The notes: a model not told the origin generated them from the letters alone. Positions 37,999 to 55,978 are shown, counted from the stretch's first letter. The stretch: 64,000 nt of DNA from Bacillus pseudomycoides (GCF_022811845.1 NZ_CP064266.1:1674001-1738000), one strand, 5' to 3'. A program made the numbers and translations.

Positions 37999-38164
37999 AA
38001 ACAGGTACTGACCGCTTCTACCTGTGAGCGGATCCTCTCTCCCGCCTAAAAGGAATGGCTTTGTGTTAGTCTTTCAATCCGTATTTATAGTGAAGAAAAA
38101 ATAGTTAAGCAAAACTTTATTGTACAAGGGAAATAATTTCTGTAGAATTTTGTCGCTTTCTCTC

Positions 38165-38194
38165 TTGACCATATTGATACTTCATTGTTAGAAT
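38165..38194 (+). promoter_or_regulatory. guaA promoter
   Basis: TTGACC (38165-38170), 18-bp spacer, TAGAAT (38189-38194). Placed correctly to transcribe the guanine riboswitch. Confidence 0.65.
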
Positions 38195-38218
38195 CTAGGA
38201 AGATAATATAAAACGAAT

Positions 38219-38395
38219 CCTTCATATATCCTCAATGATATGGTTTGAGAGTCTCTACCGGGTTACCGTAAACAACCTGACTATGAAGGCAGTGTGTCTT
38301 ATATTTATAAAGAGTGGAAGACTATCTTTATAAAGCCAGACCCCTGCCTTTTCTTTGTTATGAGACTGAGGGCGGAGGACTGGCTTTTTTTATTA
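38219..38395 (+). promoter_or_regulatory. Guanine riboswitch of guaA
   Basis: Aptamer 38219-38289: P1 CCTTCATA/TATGAAGG, ATATGG and GAGTCTCTACC joining segments, and kissing loops. The specificity base is C (GACTATG), so guanine/hypoxanthine-type. The expression platform is a long terminator stem, AAAGCCAG (from 38333) with CTGGCTTT (from 38380), then seven T. Purine binding should stop transcription. Confidence 0.93.
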
Positions 38396-38463
38396 TATTG
38401 GTAATGCTTTTTGCCAAATTGGTGAAAATATTTATATACAGAACTAACGTTGGGGTGATTATT

Positions 38464-40002
38464 TTGAAAAAACAGCACGATACGATTATCGTTTTAGATT
38501 TTGGGAGTCAGTACAATCAGTTAATTGCACGTAGAATTCGTGAGTTCGGTGTATACAGTGAACTTCATCCACATACAATTACTGCAGAAGAAATTAAAGC
38601 AATGAATCCAAAAGGGATTATTTTCTCTGGTGGACCGAACAGTGTATATGGTGAAAATGCATTCCACTGTGATGAAAAAATCTTTGAACTAGGCTTACCG
38701 ATCTTTGGTATTTGTTACGGTATGCAACTTATGACAAAACACTTTGGTGGAAAAGTAGAACGTGCAAACCATCGTGAGTACGGAAAAGCAGTTCTTAAAG
38801 TAGAGAACGAATCAAAATTATATGCAAACCTTCCAGAAGAGCAAGTTGTATGGATGAGTCATGGTGACTTAGTAACAGGTTTACCAGAAGGATTCGTAGT
38901 AGACGCAACAAGTGAATCTTGTCCAATTGCTGGTATGAGTAATGAAGCGCAAAACTTATACGGTGTACAATTCCACCCAGAAGTACGTCATTCAGAGCAC
39001 GGAAATGATTTAATCAAAAACTTCGTATTCGGCGCGTGTGGTTGTTCTGAAGGATGGAACATGGAAAACTTTATCGAAGTAGAGTTAGAAAAAATTCGTG
39101 AAACAGTTGGCGACAAAAAGGTCTTATGTGCACTTAGTGGTGGTGTAGATTCTTCAGTTGTAGCTGTATTAATTCATAAAGCAATTGGTGATCAACTAAC
39201 TTGTATCTTCGTTGATCACGGTTTACTTCGTAAAGGAGAAGCTGAAGGCGTTATGAAAACATTTAGCGAAGGCTTCCACATGAACGTTATTAAGGTGGAC
39301 GCAAAAGAACGCTTTATGAGCAAGTTAAAAGGTGTAGAAGATCCAGAACAAAAACGTAAAATCATCGGTAACGAGTTTATCTATGTATTTGATGATGAAG
39401 CATCAAAGCTACAAGGAATGGACTTCTTAGCACAAGGTACACTGTACACTGACATCGTTGAAAGTGGTACAGCAACTGCACAAACAATTAAGTCTCACCA
39501 TAACGTTGGCGGACTTCCAGAAGATATGCAATTCAAATTAATTGAACCATTAAATACGTTATTTAAAGATGAAGTACGTGTATTAGGATCAGAACTAGGA
39601 ATTCCTGATGAAATCGTGTGGCGTCAACCGTTCCCAGGTCCAGGACTTGGTATTCGTGTATTAGGCGAAATTACAGAAGAAAAATTAGAAATCGTTCGTG
39701 AGTCTGATGCGATTTTACGCGAAGAAATCCAAAAAGCAGGATTAGATCGTGAAATTTGGCAATACTTCACTGCACTTCCTGGTATGCGTAGTGTAGGTGT
39801 TATGGGTGACGAGCGTACTTATGACTACACAGTAGGTATTCGTGCGGTAACATCTATCGATGGTATGACAGCTGACTGGGCACGTATCCCTTGGGACGTA
39901 TTAGAGAAAATCTCTGTACGTATCGTAAACGAAGTAAAACACGTTAACCGTATCGTGTATGATGTAACGAGTAAGCCACCGGCAACTATCGAGTGGGAAT
40001 AG
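38464..40002 (+). CDS. guaA: GMP synthase (glutamine-hydrolysing)
   Basis: A 512-aa enzyme converting XMP to GMP. N-terminal class I glutamine amidotransferase with nucleophile C84 (GICYGMQ) and the FHPEV histidine-glutamate; then the ATP-pyrophosphatase domain with P-loop LSGGVDSSV, and the C-terminal dimerisation domain ending KPPATIEWE. TTG 38464 is the start: the upstream in-frame ORF runs through the riboswitch terminator and is not coding. Repressed by guanine through the upstream riboswitch. Confidence 0.97.
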   Translation: MKKQHDTIIVLDFGSQYNQLIARRIREFGVYSELHPHTITAEEIKAMNPKGIIFSGGPNSVYGENAFHCDEKIFELGLPIFGICYGMQLMTKHFGGKVERANHREYGKAVLKVENESKLYANLPEEQVVWMSHGDLVTGLPEGFVVDATSESCPIAGMSNEAQNLYGVQFHPEVRHSEHGNDLIKNFVFGACGCSEGWNMENFIEVELEKIRETVGDKKVLCALSGGVDSSVVAVLIHKAIGDQLTCIFVDHGLLRKGEAEGVMKTFSEGFHMNVIKVDAKERFMSKLKGVEDPEQKRKIIGNEFIYVFDDEASKLQGMDFLAQGTLYTDIVESGTATAQTIKSHHNVGGLPEDMQFKLIEPLNTLFKDEVRVLGSELGIPDEIVWRQPFPGPGLGIRVLGEITEEKLEIVRESDAILREEIQKAGLDREIWQYFTALPGMRSVGVMGDERTYDYTVGIRAVTSIDGMTADWARIPWDVLEKISVRIVNEVKHVNRIVYDVTSKPPATIEWE

Positions 40003-40028
40003 AATAAGGTTTATTCGCTTAAAGGAAG

Positions 40029-40065
40029 ATCCATCTATGGTTTTATGCATAGATGGATTTTTTTA
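40029..40065 (+). terminator. Terminator of guaA
   Basis: 11-bp perfect stem ATCCATCTATG/CATAGATGGAT with an 8-nt loop and seven T. Confidence 0.9.
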
Positions 40066-40117
40066 CCTAGCTACACGAACGAAAAATAATAATAACTTAA
40101 AAATGTTCGTTTTTAAA

Positions 40118-40146
40118 TTGACATGTACCTGTATGTGAGTTAATAT
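40118..40146 (+). promoter_or_regulatory. pbuG promoter
   Basis: TTGACA (40118-40123), 17-bp spacer, TAATAT (40141-40146), about 45 bp before the riboswitch aptamer. Confidence 0.75.
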
Positions 40147-40190
40147 GATTATGTAATTGATACGAAAAATGAATATTACAGCCGTCGTAT

Positions 40191-40330
40191 AATATCGGGG
40201 ATATGGCCCGAAAGTTTCTACCTAGCTACCGTAAATGGCTTGACTACAAGGCGTTTTTATAAAGGTAAGGGAGAAACTTGCCTTTGTTTACAGAACGCTT
40301 CCATGTATATGCAATGGAAGCCTTTTTTAT
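40191..40330 (+). promoter_or_regulatory. Guanine riboswitch of pbuG
   Basis: Aptamer about 40185-40251 with GGATATGGCCCG, AAGTTTCTACC and CCGTAAATGG; the specificity base is C (TTGACTACAAGG), so guanine-type. P1 is weaker than in the guaA copy, with an internal loop. The terminator is GCTTCCAT (40297) with ATGGAAGC (40314), then TTTTTTAT. Confidence 0.9.
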
Positions 40331-40395
40331 TTCTATAGATAAAAGAGGACTAGGGAGAAATACGACGAGTAATCATATAACGGGGGAAACATAGG

Positions 40396-41721
40396 ATGAA
40401 ACGTTATTTTCAGTTTGATGAGCTCGGCACAAATTATAAAACAGAGTTCATTGCAGGACTAACGACATTTTTATCTATGGCTTATGTGTTGTTTGTCAAT
40501 CCTGCTACGCTGTCACTAGGGAACATTAAAGGGTTACCAGCAGGAACAGGAATGGATCCAGGAGCAGTCTTTGTTGCGACAGCTTTAGCAGCTGCAATTG
40601 GTTCGTTAATTATGGGGATTTTTGCGAAGTATCCAATTGCCTTAGCGCCAGGAATGGGAATCAACGCATTCTTTGCTTACACAGCAGTACTCACAATGGG
40701 GATTCCGTGGCAAACAGCGATTGCCGGAACGTTAATGTCAGGTATTATCTTTATTATTCTTACTGCTTCTGGTATTCGTGAAAAGATTATTAATGCAATT
40801 CCAGTAGAGTTAAAGTTCGCGGTAGCAGCAGGTATTGGCTTGTTTATTGCCTTTCTTGGTTTTCAAAATGCCGGAATTATTGTGAAAAATGATGCGGTCC
40901 TTGTTGGATTGGGGGATTTAACAAAGGGTACAACATTACTTGCGATTTTCGGTGTAGTAATTACGATTATTTTAATGATTAAAAAGATAAATGGTGCAGT
41001 TTTCTATGGGATGATTCTTACAGCAATCTTAGGAGTAGCAACAGGGTTAATTGATACACCAAAAGCTATAGTGGGTGCAATCCCAAGTTTGGAACCTACG
41101 TTCGGTGTGGCCTTCCAGCACTTCGGAGATATCTTCACTGTTCAAATGGCGATTGTTATTATAACGTTCTTCTTCATTGATTTCTTTGATACAGCGGGTA
41201 CACTTGTAGCGGTTGCGAATCAAGCAGGATTAATGAAGAATAACAAATTACCACGTGCGGGAAAAGCGTTATTTGCAGATGCGATTGCAACTGTAATTGG
41301 TGCGATTCTTGGTACATCTACGACAACGTCTTACATTGAATCGTCTGCAGGGGTAGCAGCAGGAGGACGTTCAGGATTTACAGCAGTTGTAACAGCCGGA
41401 TTTTTCTTGTTAGCACTTTTCTTCTCGCCATTACTAAGTGTCGTAACAGCGGCTGTAACGGCACCAGCGTTAATTATTGTAGGGATTTTGATGGTTTCAT
41501 CTTTAGGAGAAATTGATTGGAAGAAATTCGAGATTGCAGTACCAGCATTCTTCACAATTATTTCTATGCCGCTTACGTATAGTATTGCAACGGGGATTGC
41601 GATTGGATTTATCTTCTATCCAATTACGATGGTTGTAAGTGGTCGCCGTAAAGAAATTCATCCAATTATGTATGTAATGGGAGTTTTATTCGTACTATAT
41701 TTCATCTACGTTCGTAAATAA
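40396..41721 (+). CDS. pbuG: Guanine/hypoxanthine permease (AzgA-type NCS2)
   Basis: A 441-aa membrane transporter with about 12-14 segments. It begins YFQFDELGTNYKTEFIAGLTTFLSMAYVLFVNP, typical of the AzgA/PbuG branch, with ALAPGMGINAFFAYT and FFIDFFDTAGTLVAVANQAG substrate-site segments and GTSTTTSYIESSAGVAAGGRSG. It imports guanine and hypoxanthine by proton symport. ATG preceded by GGGGGAAACATAGG. Control by a guanine riboswitch supports the substrate. Confidence 0.94.
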   Translation: MKRYFQFDELGTNYKTEFIAGLTTFLSMAYVLFVNPATLSLGNIKGLPAGTGMDPGAVFVATALAAAIGSLIMGIFAKYPIALAPGMGINAFFAYTAVLTMGIPWQTAIAGTLMSGIIFIILTASGIREKIINAIPVELKFAVAAGIGLFIAFLGFQNAGIIVKNDAVLVGLGDLTKGTTLLAIFGVVITIILMIKKINGAVFYGMILTAILGVATGLIDTPKAIVGAIPSLEPTFGVAFQHFGDIFTVQMAIVIITFFFIDFFDTAGTLVAVANQAGLMKNNKLPRAGKALFADAIATVIGAILGTSTTTSYIESSAGVAAGGRSGFTAVVTAGFFLLALFFSPLLSVVTAAVTAPALIIVGILMVSSLGEIDWKKFEIAVPAFFTIISMPLTYSIATGIAIGFIFYPITMVVSGRRKEIHPIMYVMGVLFVLYFIYVRK

Positions 41722-41732
41722 AGGGGTTTTTG

Positions 41733-41768
41733 AAAGGTCTAGACTTAAGGGGAGTCTAGGCCTTTTTT
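41733..41768 (+). terminator. Terminator of pbuG
   Basis: AAGGTCTAGACT with AGTCTAGGCCTT, 7-nt loop, followed by T run. Confidence 0.88.
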
Positions 41769-41771
41769 GCG

Positions 41772-41827
41772 TCTTCAGAAAATCTTAAGGATTTCATACC
41801 GTTTTTCTTCAGAAGTTTTCTTATAAT
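41772..41827 (+). promoter_or_regulatory. Promoter region of the two-component operon with paired TCTTCAGAA sites
   Basis: TCTTCAGAA occurs at 41772-41780 and 41806-41814, 34 bp apart (about three helical turns), around AAATCTTAAGGATTT. The -10 TATAAT is at 41822-41827, but no good -35 exists 17 bp upstream, which suggests activation by a bound regulator, possibly the encoded response regulator. Confidence 0.45.
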
Positions 41828-41864
41828 AAGAAATAGGGACTTTAAAAGTTTTGGGGGAGATATT

Positions 41865-42566
41865 GTGGCAGAGGAAACAATACTTGTTGTAGATGATGAA
41901 AAAGAAATTCGAGATTTAATCGCAATTTACTTAAAGAACGAAGGATATAAAGTTTTACAGGCAGGGGACGGAGAAGAGGGTTTACGTATATTAGAAGAAA
42001 ATGAAGTGCATTTAGTTGTATTAGATATTATGATGCCGAAAATAGATGGGATTCATATGTGTATGAAAGTAAGAGAAGCGAAAGAGATGCCGATTATTAT
42101 GCTTTCTGCGAAAACGCAAGATATGGATAAGATTTTAGGATTAACAACAGGGGCGGATGATTATGTAACGAAACCATTTAATCCGTTAGAACTAATTGCG
42201 AGAATTAAATCACAGCTCCGCCGCTATATGAAAATGAATGGCTTCACTGTTCAAAATGAGGACGAGTTAGAAATTGGAGATATGAAAATAAACGTTTCAA
42301 CCCATAAAGTCATTGTAGGAGAAGAAGAAGTTAAGCTAACTCCAAGGGAATTTTCAATTTTAGAATTGCTTGCTCGTAATCCGGGTATGGTCTTTAGTGC
42401 TGAGCAAATTTATGAAAAAGTTTGGAATGAGAGGTCTTTCCAGTCCGATAATACTGTAATGGTACATATTCGGAAAGTGCGTGAAAAGATTGAAGAAAAT
42501 CCAAGAAAGCCAAGGTATATAAAAACAGTATGGGGAGTGGGGTATAAAATTGAGAAAGATATTTAA
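41865..42566 (+). CDS. OmpR/PhoB-family response regulator
   Basis: A 233-aa regulator. Receiver domain: acidic pocket D10/D11, phospho-acceptor D54 (VVLDIMMPK), T/S in MLSAK and K103 in DYVTKPF. The C-terminal winged-helix DNA-binding domain spans about 130-230 (LTPREFSILELLARNPG, NTVMVHIRKVREKIE, TVWGVGYKIE). GTG start after GGGGGAG. It overlaps the histidine kinase gene by 17 bp. The regulon is unknown; it resembles PhoP/WalR-type regulators. Confidence 0.93.
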   Translation: MAEETILVVDDEKEIRDLIAIYLKNEGYKVLQAGDGEEGLRILEENEVHLVVLDIMMPKIDGIHMCMKVREAKEMPIIMLSAKTQDMDKILGLTTGADDYVTKPFNPLELIARIKSQLRRYMKMNGFTVQNEDELEIGDMKINVSTHKVIVGEEEVKLTPREFSILELLARNPGMVFSAEQIYEKVWNERSFQSDNTVMVHIRKVREKIEENPRKPRYIKTVWGVGYKIEKDI

Positions 42567-44061
42567 GCCTTTTACTTATGTGTATAAGAAAACTAGAAGG
42601 TTAGGTGAAAAGGCAGTAAAGAGTGTCCGACGTAGTATTCGAATTCAACTTATTACTACCTTTACTGCTTGTGCGTTATTAGGGCTTTTTGTATCGGCGA
42701 AGATAGTAGCACCTGTTTTTGAAGATGCAAATCGAAGTGCTGAAATTAATTATAGGGATGGTATGGAGCAAATTAATCGTAAAGCTCAAAGCACAGCAGA
42801 AATGATGGTTACGGAGAATAAGTTAGATGCTTTGCAAAATATGATAGAGATAGAAAACCAAAACTTAGAACGGGGACATGAAGCTTTTAAAATATTAATT
42901 ACTGATGAAAGTGGTATGGTTCTGTATAAAACGAAGCAGGCACAAGAAGAACAAATTAATTTGCATAATACAATTCGCAATGTGACATCATTTGCTATCA
43001 ATTATTCAAATAATAATGATATTGAAAGATCAAGAAAAGAATTTATTGCTTTTTCACCTATTACAATTGAAGGTAAGAACTTATATATGTTTGTGAGTGG
43101 AATTCCTCAAGGAGAGGTAGTGTATTATAAAGTGGAAGGTCCATTTCCATTTTTGATTGGTGTACTCGTATTTATTTTTTCTTTCTTCTATATAACAAAG
43201 AGAAAAATGAAGCAAATTGAAGCGATGGCACAAGGTGTAAAAGAAATAGAAAAAGGAAATTTAGCTTATCGTATTGAGAAAAAAGGCGAGGATGAGATCG
43301 CTGCATTGACTGAGAATATTAATAATATGGCTGAAGAGCTTATGGTTAATATTGAAAGAGAACGTAAGCTAGAAAAACAAAAAAATGAACTAATTACGAA
43401 TGTATCACATGATTTGCGTACACCACTTACTTCTATTATGGGGTATTTACGATTACTCCGAGACTCTAAATATGAAAATAAAGAACAACATGATGAGTAT
43501 ACGAGAATTGCTTTTGCAAAGTCGGAGCAGTTAAAGAATTTAATAGAAGATTTATTTGAGTATACGAAGTTAACGAATGAAAAGGTTGTATTAGAAAAGC
43601 AAGAAGTTTGCATAAATGAACTTTTAGAACAATTAATAGAAGAGCTAGTACCACAGGCTGAAGAAGAAGGACTTACATTCATGAAGCAGTTTCCTGAAGA
43701 ACGTGTGTATGCTTCGATTGATTCAGAGAAGATGGTTCGTGTATTTGAAAACTTATTAATGAATGCAATTAAATATAGTCAAGATAATGGGGAGATTAAA
43801 GTATCACTCCAAAGACAACGACGTGATATTCAAATCATTGTTGCGAATCATAGTGAAGAGTTTACCAGAGAGGAATTAGCAAATTTATTTGAGCGTTTTT
43901 ATAAGAAAGATCAATCTAGAAGTAGAGTGACAGATGGATCTGGGCTAGGGCTTGCGATTGCAAAAAGTATTGTAGAGCTTCAAGGGGGAGCAATTCGAGC
44001 TGACTATGAAGATGGAGTGATTCAGTTTATCGTTTCATTACCTATTATAGAAGGAAAGTGA
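42550..44061 (+). CDS. Membrane sensor histidine kinase
   Basis: A 503-aa kinase partner of the preceding regulator. Cytoplasmic basic start, TM1 about 34-53, extracytoplasmic sensor about 54-197, TM2 about 200-218, HAMP (about 220-270), HisKA with phospho-acceptor H287 (NVSHDLRTPLTS), and HATPase with NLLMNAIKYS (N box) and DGSGLGLAIAKSI (G box). The sensor has no motif that I recognise, so the stimulus is unknown. TTG start within the regulator gene. Terminated before rrn2. Confidence 0.92.
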   Translation: MRKIFKPFTYVYKKTRRLGEKAVKSVRRSIRIQLITTFTACALLGLFVSAKIVAPVFEDANRSAEINYRDGMEQINRKAQSTAEMMVTENKLDALQNMIEIENQNLERGHEAFKILITDESGMVLYKTKQAQEEQINLHNTIRNVTSFAINYSNNNDIERSRKEFIAFSPITIEGKNLYMFVSGIPQGEVVYYKVEGPFPFLIGVLVFIFSFFYITKRKMKQIEAMAQGVKEIEKGNLAYRIEKKGEDEIAALTENINNMAEELMVNIERERKLEKQKNELITNVSHDLRTPLTSIMGYLRLLRDSKYENKEQHDEYTRIAFAKSEQLKNLIEDLFEYTKLTNEKVVLEKQEVCINELLEQLIEELVPQAEEEGLTFMKQFPEERVYASIDSEKMVRVFENLLMNAIKYSQDNGEIKVSLQRQRRDIQIIVANHSEEFTREELANLFERFYKKDQSRSRVTDGSGLGLAIAKSIVELQGGAIRADYEDGVIQFIVSLPIIEGK

Positions 44062-44066
44062 AAAAA

Positions 44067-44093
44067 GACTTACTATAGAAAGTAAGTTTTTTT
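44067..44093 (+). terminator. Terminator of the two-component operon
   Basis: ACTTACT/AGTAAGT stem with a 6-nt loop and seven T, just before the rrn2 promoters. Confidence 0.75.
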
Positions 44094-44113
44094 ATATTTT
44101 TTAGAAAAACATA

Positions 44114-44269
44114 TTGACGGTTACATAAATGAAGTGTAATATTATACGAGTCGCCGATAGCAACAACGCAAAACGCGACAAACGAAATGAAAAACTTAGT
44201 TGACATTGAAACATGAAAATGTTAACATAAGGAAGTCGCAAATGAGCGACAAACAAGTTCTTTGAAAAC
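44114..44269 (+). promoter_or_regulatory. rrn2 promoters P1, P2 and leader boxA
   Basis: P1: TTGACG (44114-44119), 17 bp, TAATAT (44137-44142). P2: TTGACA (44200-44205), 17 bp, TAACAT (44223-44228). BoxA GTTCTTTGAAAAC at 44257-44269. From P1 -10 onward the leader is nearly identical to rrn3 and rrn4. Confidence 0.85.
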
Positions 44270-44329
44270 TGAACGAAACAAACAACGTGAAACGTCAATT
44301 TTTATTTTAGATGCTAGACAAACTAACTT

Positions 44330-45876
<1,547 letters not shown>

Positions 45877-46018
45877 TGGAGAATTGATGAACGCTGTTCA
45901 TCAATATAAGTTTCCGTGTTTCGTTTTGTTCAGTTTTGAGAGAACTATCTCTCAGAAATAAATGTATGTTCTTTGAAAACTAGATAACAGTGTAGCTCAT
46001 ATTTTTTAATTTTAGTTT

Positions 46019-48933
<2,915 letters not shown>

Positions 48934-48981
48934 ATAATATGAAGCAATGTTATCTAGTTTTGAAGGAATATGCCTTCAATA

Positions 48982-49098
48982 GTTTGGTGATGATGGCAGA
49001 GAGGTCACACCCGTTCCCATACCGAACACGGAAGTTAAGCTCTCTAGCGCCGATGGTAGTTGGGACCTTGTCCCTGTGAGAGTAGGACGTCGCCAAGC
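48982..49098 (+). rRNA. 5S rRNA, operon 2
   Basis: 117 nt, identical to the 5S genes of operons 3 and 4, and different from operon 1. Confidence 0.95.
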
Positions 49099-49104
49099 AA
49101 CCTT

Positions 49105-49134
49105 AAGACGAGTCAGAATGACTCGTCTTTTTTG
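49105..49134 (+). terminator. Terminator of rrn2
   Basis: 11-bp perfect stem AAGACGAGTCA/TGACTCGTCTT with loop GAA, then TTTTG. Confidence 0.88.
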
Positions 49135-49318
49135 TGTATCTATCATAAGTATTTAAGAAAGTCTTCGCTAGTTAAAAATCCGCTCTGATTATTATCTTTT
49201 TACTGCGGTATAATTTGGGCATATATAGAGTCTTGGTTTGTTTTACTATTAAAGTACATAGTAAGATGGGGATATATGTAAATATGAAAAAGGGGAGATA
49301 AATATTAAAGGGATAGGT

Positions 49319-50227
49319 ATGCTATTAATGGCAATTATATTATGGGGAATAGCAATTGCTCCAACAAAATGGGCGCTTGAGTCAATTCAACCATTTACAT
49401 TACTATTTCTTCGCCTTTGTTTTGCTGGAGGAATAAGTGTCATATTATTTTTTAATGGATTGCGCCAAAGTATTACAAATAGAACTATACCATGGAGAAG
49501 GATAAGTTTATTATCTTTTACTGGTGTGTCTGGTTATTTTATGTTCACATCATATGGAATTTCATTAACAAGTGGTTTACATGTTAGTGTCATTGATGCT
49601 GCATTACCATTAATTACGATTGTTTTTGCTGCAGTTCTGTTAAGAGAAAAAATCCACATAAACTATTGGATTGGAATTATATTAGGTTTTATTGGTGTAG
49701 TATGTATTACAATTCCATCTAGTAGTGATACTCAAGGTGCTTCTTTAGTGGGAGATATACTTATTTTATGTAGTACTTTTTTATTTGCGTACTATACCGT
49801 ATTACTCAAACGGCCAAAACAAGAGACGAATTTATCAAATGAAGTGTTTATTACATTAACATTACTAATTGGAGCGGTTATTTCGTTGCCTTTTGCTACT
49901 ATCGAAGCTTTTTACTACGGTTTACCAAAACTGCATACGTGGAAGGTTGGATTTAGTTTGATGTATCTTGTTATGGGTGCAACAATTCTTGCTTATTGGT
50001 TTTGGAATAAGGCGTTGGAAGAAGTTTCAGCATCAGTAAGTGGACTATATTTAAATGGCCTTCCGCTAGTGAGTATTCTTGCTTCGATTATTTTATTAAA
50101 TGAATCGTTAACATGGAAAGTAGTAATAGGGGCAAGTTTAGTTCTTCTAGGTGTGATATGGGCTGATCAAAATAAATTGCGATCTGTAATAAAGTCTGTA
50201 AATAAAGGAACTAGTAATAGTATGTAA
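49319..50227 (+). CDS. EamA/DMT-family transporter
   Basis: A 302-aa membrane protein with about ten hydrophobic segments in two EamA repeats (about 1-130 and 145-285). ILWGIAIAPTKWALESIQPF and ATILAYWFWNKALEEVSASVSGLYLNGLPLVS are typical. It probably exports amino acids or other metabolites; substrate unknown. ATG 49319 is supported by AAAGGGATAGG just before it. A stronger GGGGAG at about 49292 would instead suit an ATT codon at about 49304, adding MKGIG-like residues. It is the only intact protein gene among rrn2-rrn4. Confidence 0.85.
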   Translation: MLLMAIILWGIAIAPTKWALESIQPFTLLFLRLCFAGGISVILFFNGLRQSITNRTIPWRRISLLSFTGVSGYFMFTSYGISLTSGLHVSVIDAALPLITIVFAAVLLREKIHINYWIGIILGFIGVVCITIPSSSDTQGASLVGDILILCSTFLFAYYTVLLKRPKQETNLSNEVFITLTLLIGAVISLPFATIEAFYYGLPKLHTWKVGFSLMYLVMGATILAYWFWNKALEEVSASVSGLYLNGLPLVSILASIILLNESLTWKVVIGASLVLLGVIWADQNKLRSVIKSVNKGTSNSM

Positions 50228-50290
50228 AAAGAAGGTGGGTTAAGGGGTAGGTAGTTCAGATAACGCAGGGAAACAATAAAATAGTATAGT

Positions 50291-50335
50291 AAATCGAGTA
50301 TAAAAATGTAATAGTTTTATACTCGATTTTTTATA
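50291..50335 (+). terminator. Terminator after the DMT transporter gene
   Basis: AAATCGAGTATAAAA paired with TTTTATACTCGATTT, 8-9-nt loop, then T run. Confidence 0.85.
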
Positions 50336-50344
50336 TAAAATAAA

Positions 50345-50622
50345 GGGTTAGTATTGTTAAATGTGAAAGTATATTTTAGATGCGACTTCGGTTGTTATAT
50401 TGGATGTTGAAAGGGGATATAAGGATGATAAACTTCCGCTTATTTCATTACATAGCAGTTTAATTGAATAAGATTGTGGGAATGAAAATGTGGCTTTACT
50501 TATCTGAGGAAACAGACGATAGAAAATGAACTCTATAATCACTATATATTGAGTAAGTCAGAATGGATGGAAAGTTATTGAAAGATAATTTTATTCTAGA
50601 AAAAGAGGATTATTAATGAAAT
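50345..50622 (+). pseudogene. Decayed coding remnant (unidentified)
   Basis: Several short peptides can be read in shifting plus frames: ILDATSVVILDVERGYKDD with LPLISLHSSLIE before a stop, ELYNHYILSKSEWMESY, then KDNFILEKEDY in another frame. Composition looks like coding sequence that has lost its frame by stops and indels. I do not recognise the family. It could be chance in AT-rich DNA. Confidence 0.3.
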
Positions 50623-50634
50623 ATGATTATTATA

Positions 50635-50732
50635 AAAAACTCAGGTCTACGGCACTGGGTTTTTACTTTGTGATTTTGCGGATTTCAATGTTAGTCAGTT
50701 ATTTTCTTCGTAATGACTGACTTCTTTTTTTA
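50635..50732 (+). terminator. Two successive terminator hairpins
   Basis: AAAACTCAG..CTGGGTTTTTA (50635-50665) and AGTCAGTTATT..TAATGACTGACT then CTTTTTTT (50692-50732). They follow the decayed remnant, suggesting two lost genes upstream. Confidence 0.65.
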
Positions 50733-50813
50733 TGTATGATTATGGAAATGATGAATTACTCAGAGAGTAAATTGGAGAATAGAGTACATGTTAATTTTTT
50801 TGTTGAAAAAGTA

Positions 50814-50969
50814 TTGACTATTAATAGATAGGGGTGTAATATTATACGAGTCGCCGATAGCAACAACGCAAAACGCGACAAACAAAATAAAAAACTTAGT
50901 TGACATTGAAACATGAAAATGTTAACATAAGGAAGTCGCAAATGAGCGACAAACAAGTTCTTTGAAAAC
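50814..50969 (+). promoter_or_regulatory. rrn3 promoters P1, P2 and leader boxA
   Basis: P1: TTGACT (50814-50819), 17 bp, TAATAT (50837-50842). P2: TTGACA (50900-50905), 17 bp, TAACAT (50923-50928). BoxA at 50957-50969. Confidence 0.85.
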
Positions 50970-51029
50970 TGAACGAAACAAACAACGTGAAACGTCAATT
51001 TTTATTTTAGATGCTAGACAAACTAACTT

Positions 51030-52582
<1,553 letters not shown>

Positions 52583-52724
52583 TGGAGAATTGATGAACGC
52601 TGTTCATCAATATAAGTTTCCGTGTTTCGTTTTGTTCAGTTTTGAGAGAACTATCTCTCAGAAATAAATGTATGTTCTTTGAAAACTAGATAACAGTGTA
52701 GCTCATATTTTTTAATTTTAGTTT

Positions 52725-55632
<2,908 letters not shown>

Positions 55633-55680
55633 ATAATATGAAGCAATGTTATCTAGTTTTGAAGGAATATGCCTTCAATA

Positions 55681-55797
55681 GTTTGGTGATGATGGCAGAG
55701 AGGTCACACCCGTTCCCATACCGAACACGGAAGTTAAGCTCTCTAGCGCCGATGGTAGTTGGGACCTTGTCCCTGTGAGAGTAGGACGTCGCCAAGC
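55681..55797 (+). rRNA. 5S rRNA, operon 3
   Basis: 117 nt, same as operons 2 and 4. Confidence 0.95.
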
Positions 55798-55798
55798 A

Positions 55799-55832
55799 AA
55801 ATCCTAAGTCATTTCGACTTAGGGTTTTTTGT
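55799..55832 (+). terminator. Terminator of rrn3
   Basis: CCTAAGTC/GACTTAGG with a short loop and a GTTTTTT tail. Close relative of the rrn4 terminator. Confidence 0.85.
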
Positions 55833-55856
55833 GGTTTCATTTTGATGAGGGCTGAT

Positions 55857-55910
55857 AATCAGTGGGGATGAAGCCCCCCACTGATTAAAGTTTCACTTTA
55901 TGTGAACTGA
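55857..55910. repeat. Dispersed palindromic repeat (copy 4)
   Basis: AATCAGTGGGG (55857-55867) with CCCCACTGATT (55876-55886), then AAAGTTTCACTTTATGTGAAC. It is the best-conserved copy; its tail matches the copy at 4334. Confidence 0.6.
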
Positions 55911-55937
55911 TATAATAGAATCCGGATTTGAAAGAAT

Positions 55938-55978
55938 AAAAAGGTCAACAAAGTATATGCGCTTTGTTGACCTTTTTA
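55938..55978. terminator. Bidirectional terminator in the rrn3-rrn4 interval
   Basis: 16-bp perfect stem AAAAAGGTCAACAAAG/CTTTGTTGACCTTTTT. It overlaps the stop codon of the minus-strand remnant that follows. Confidence 0.85.

Noticed and set aside
38314..38463. N-terminal extension of guaA
   Set aside because: The extra frame covers the riboswitch terminator; the TTG at 38464 gives the normal GMP synthase N-terminus.
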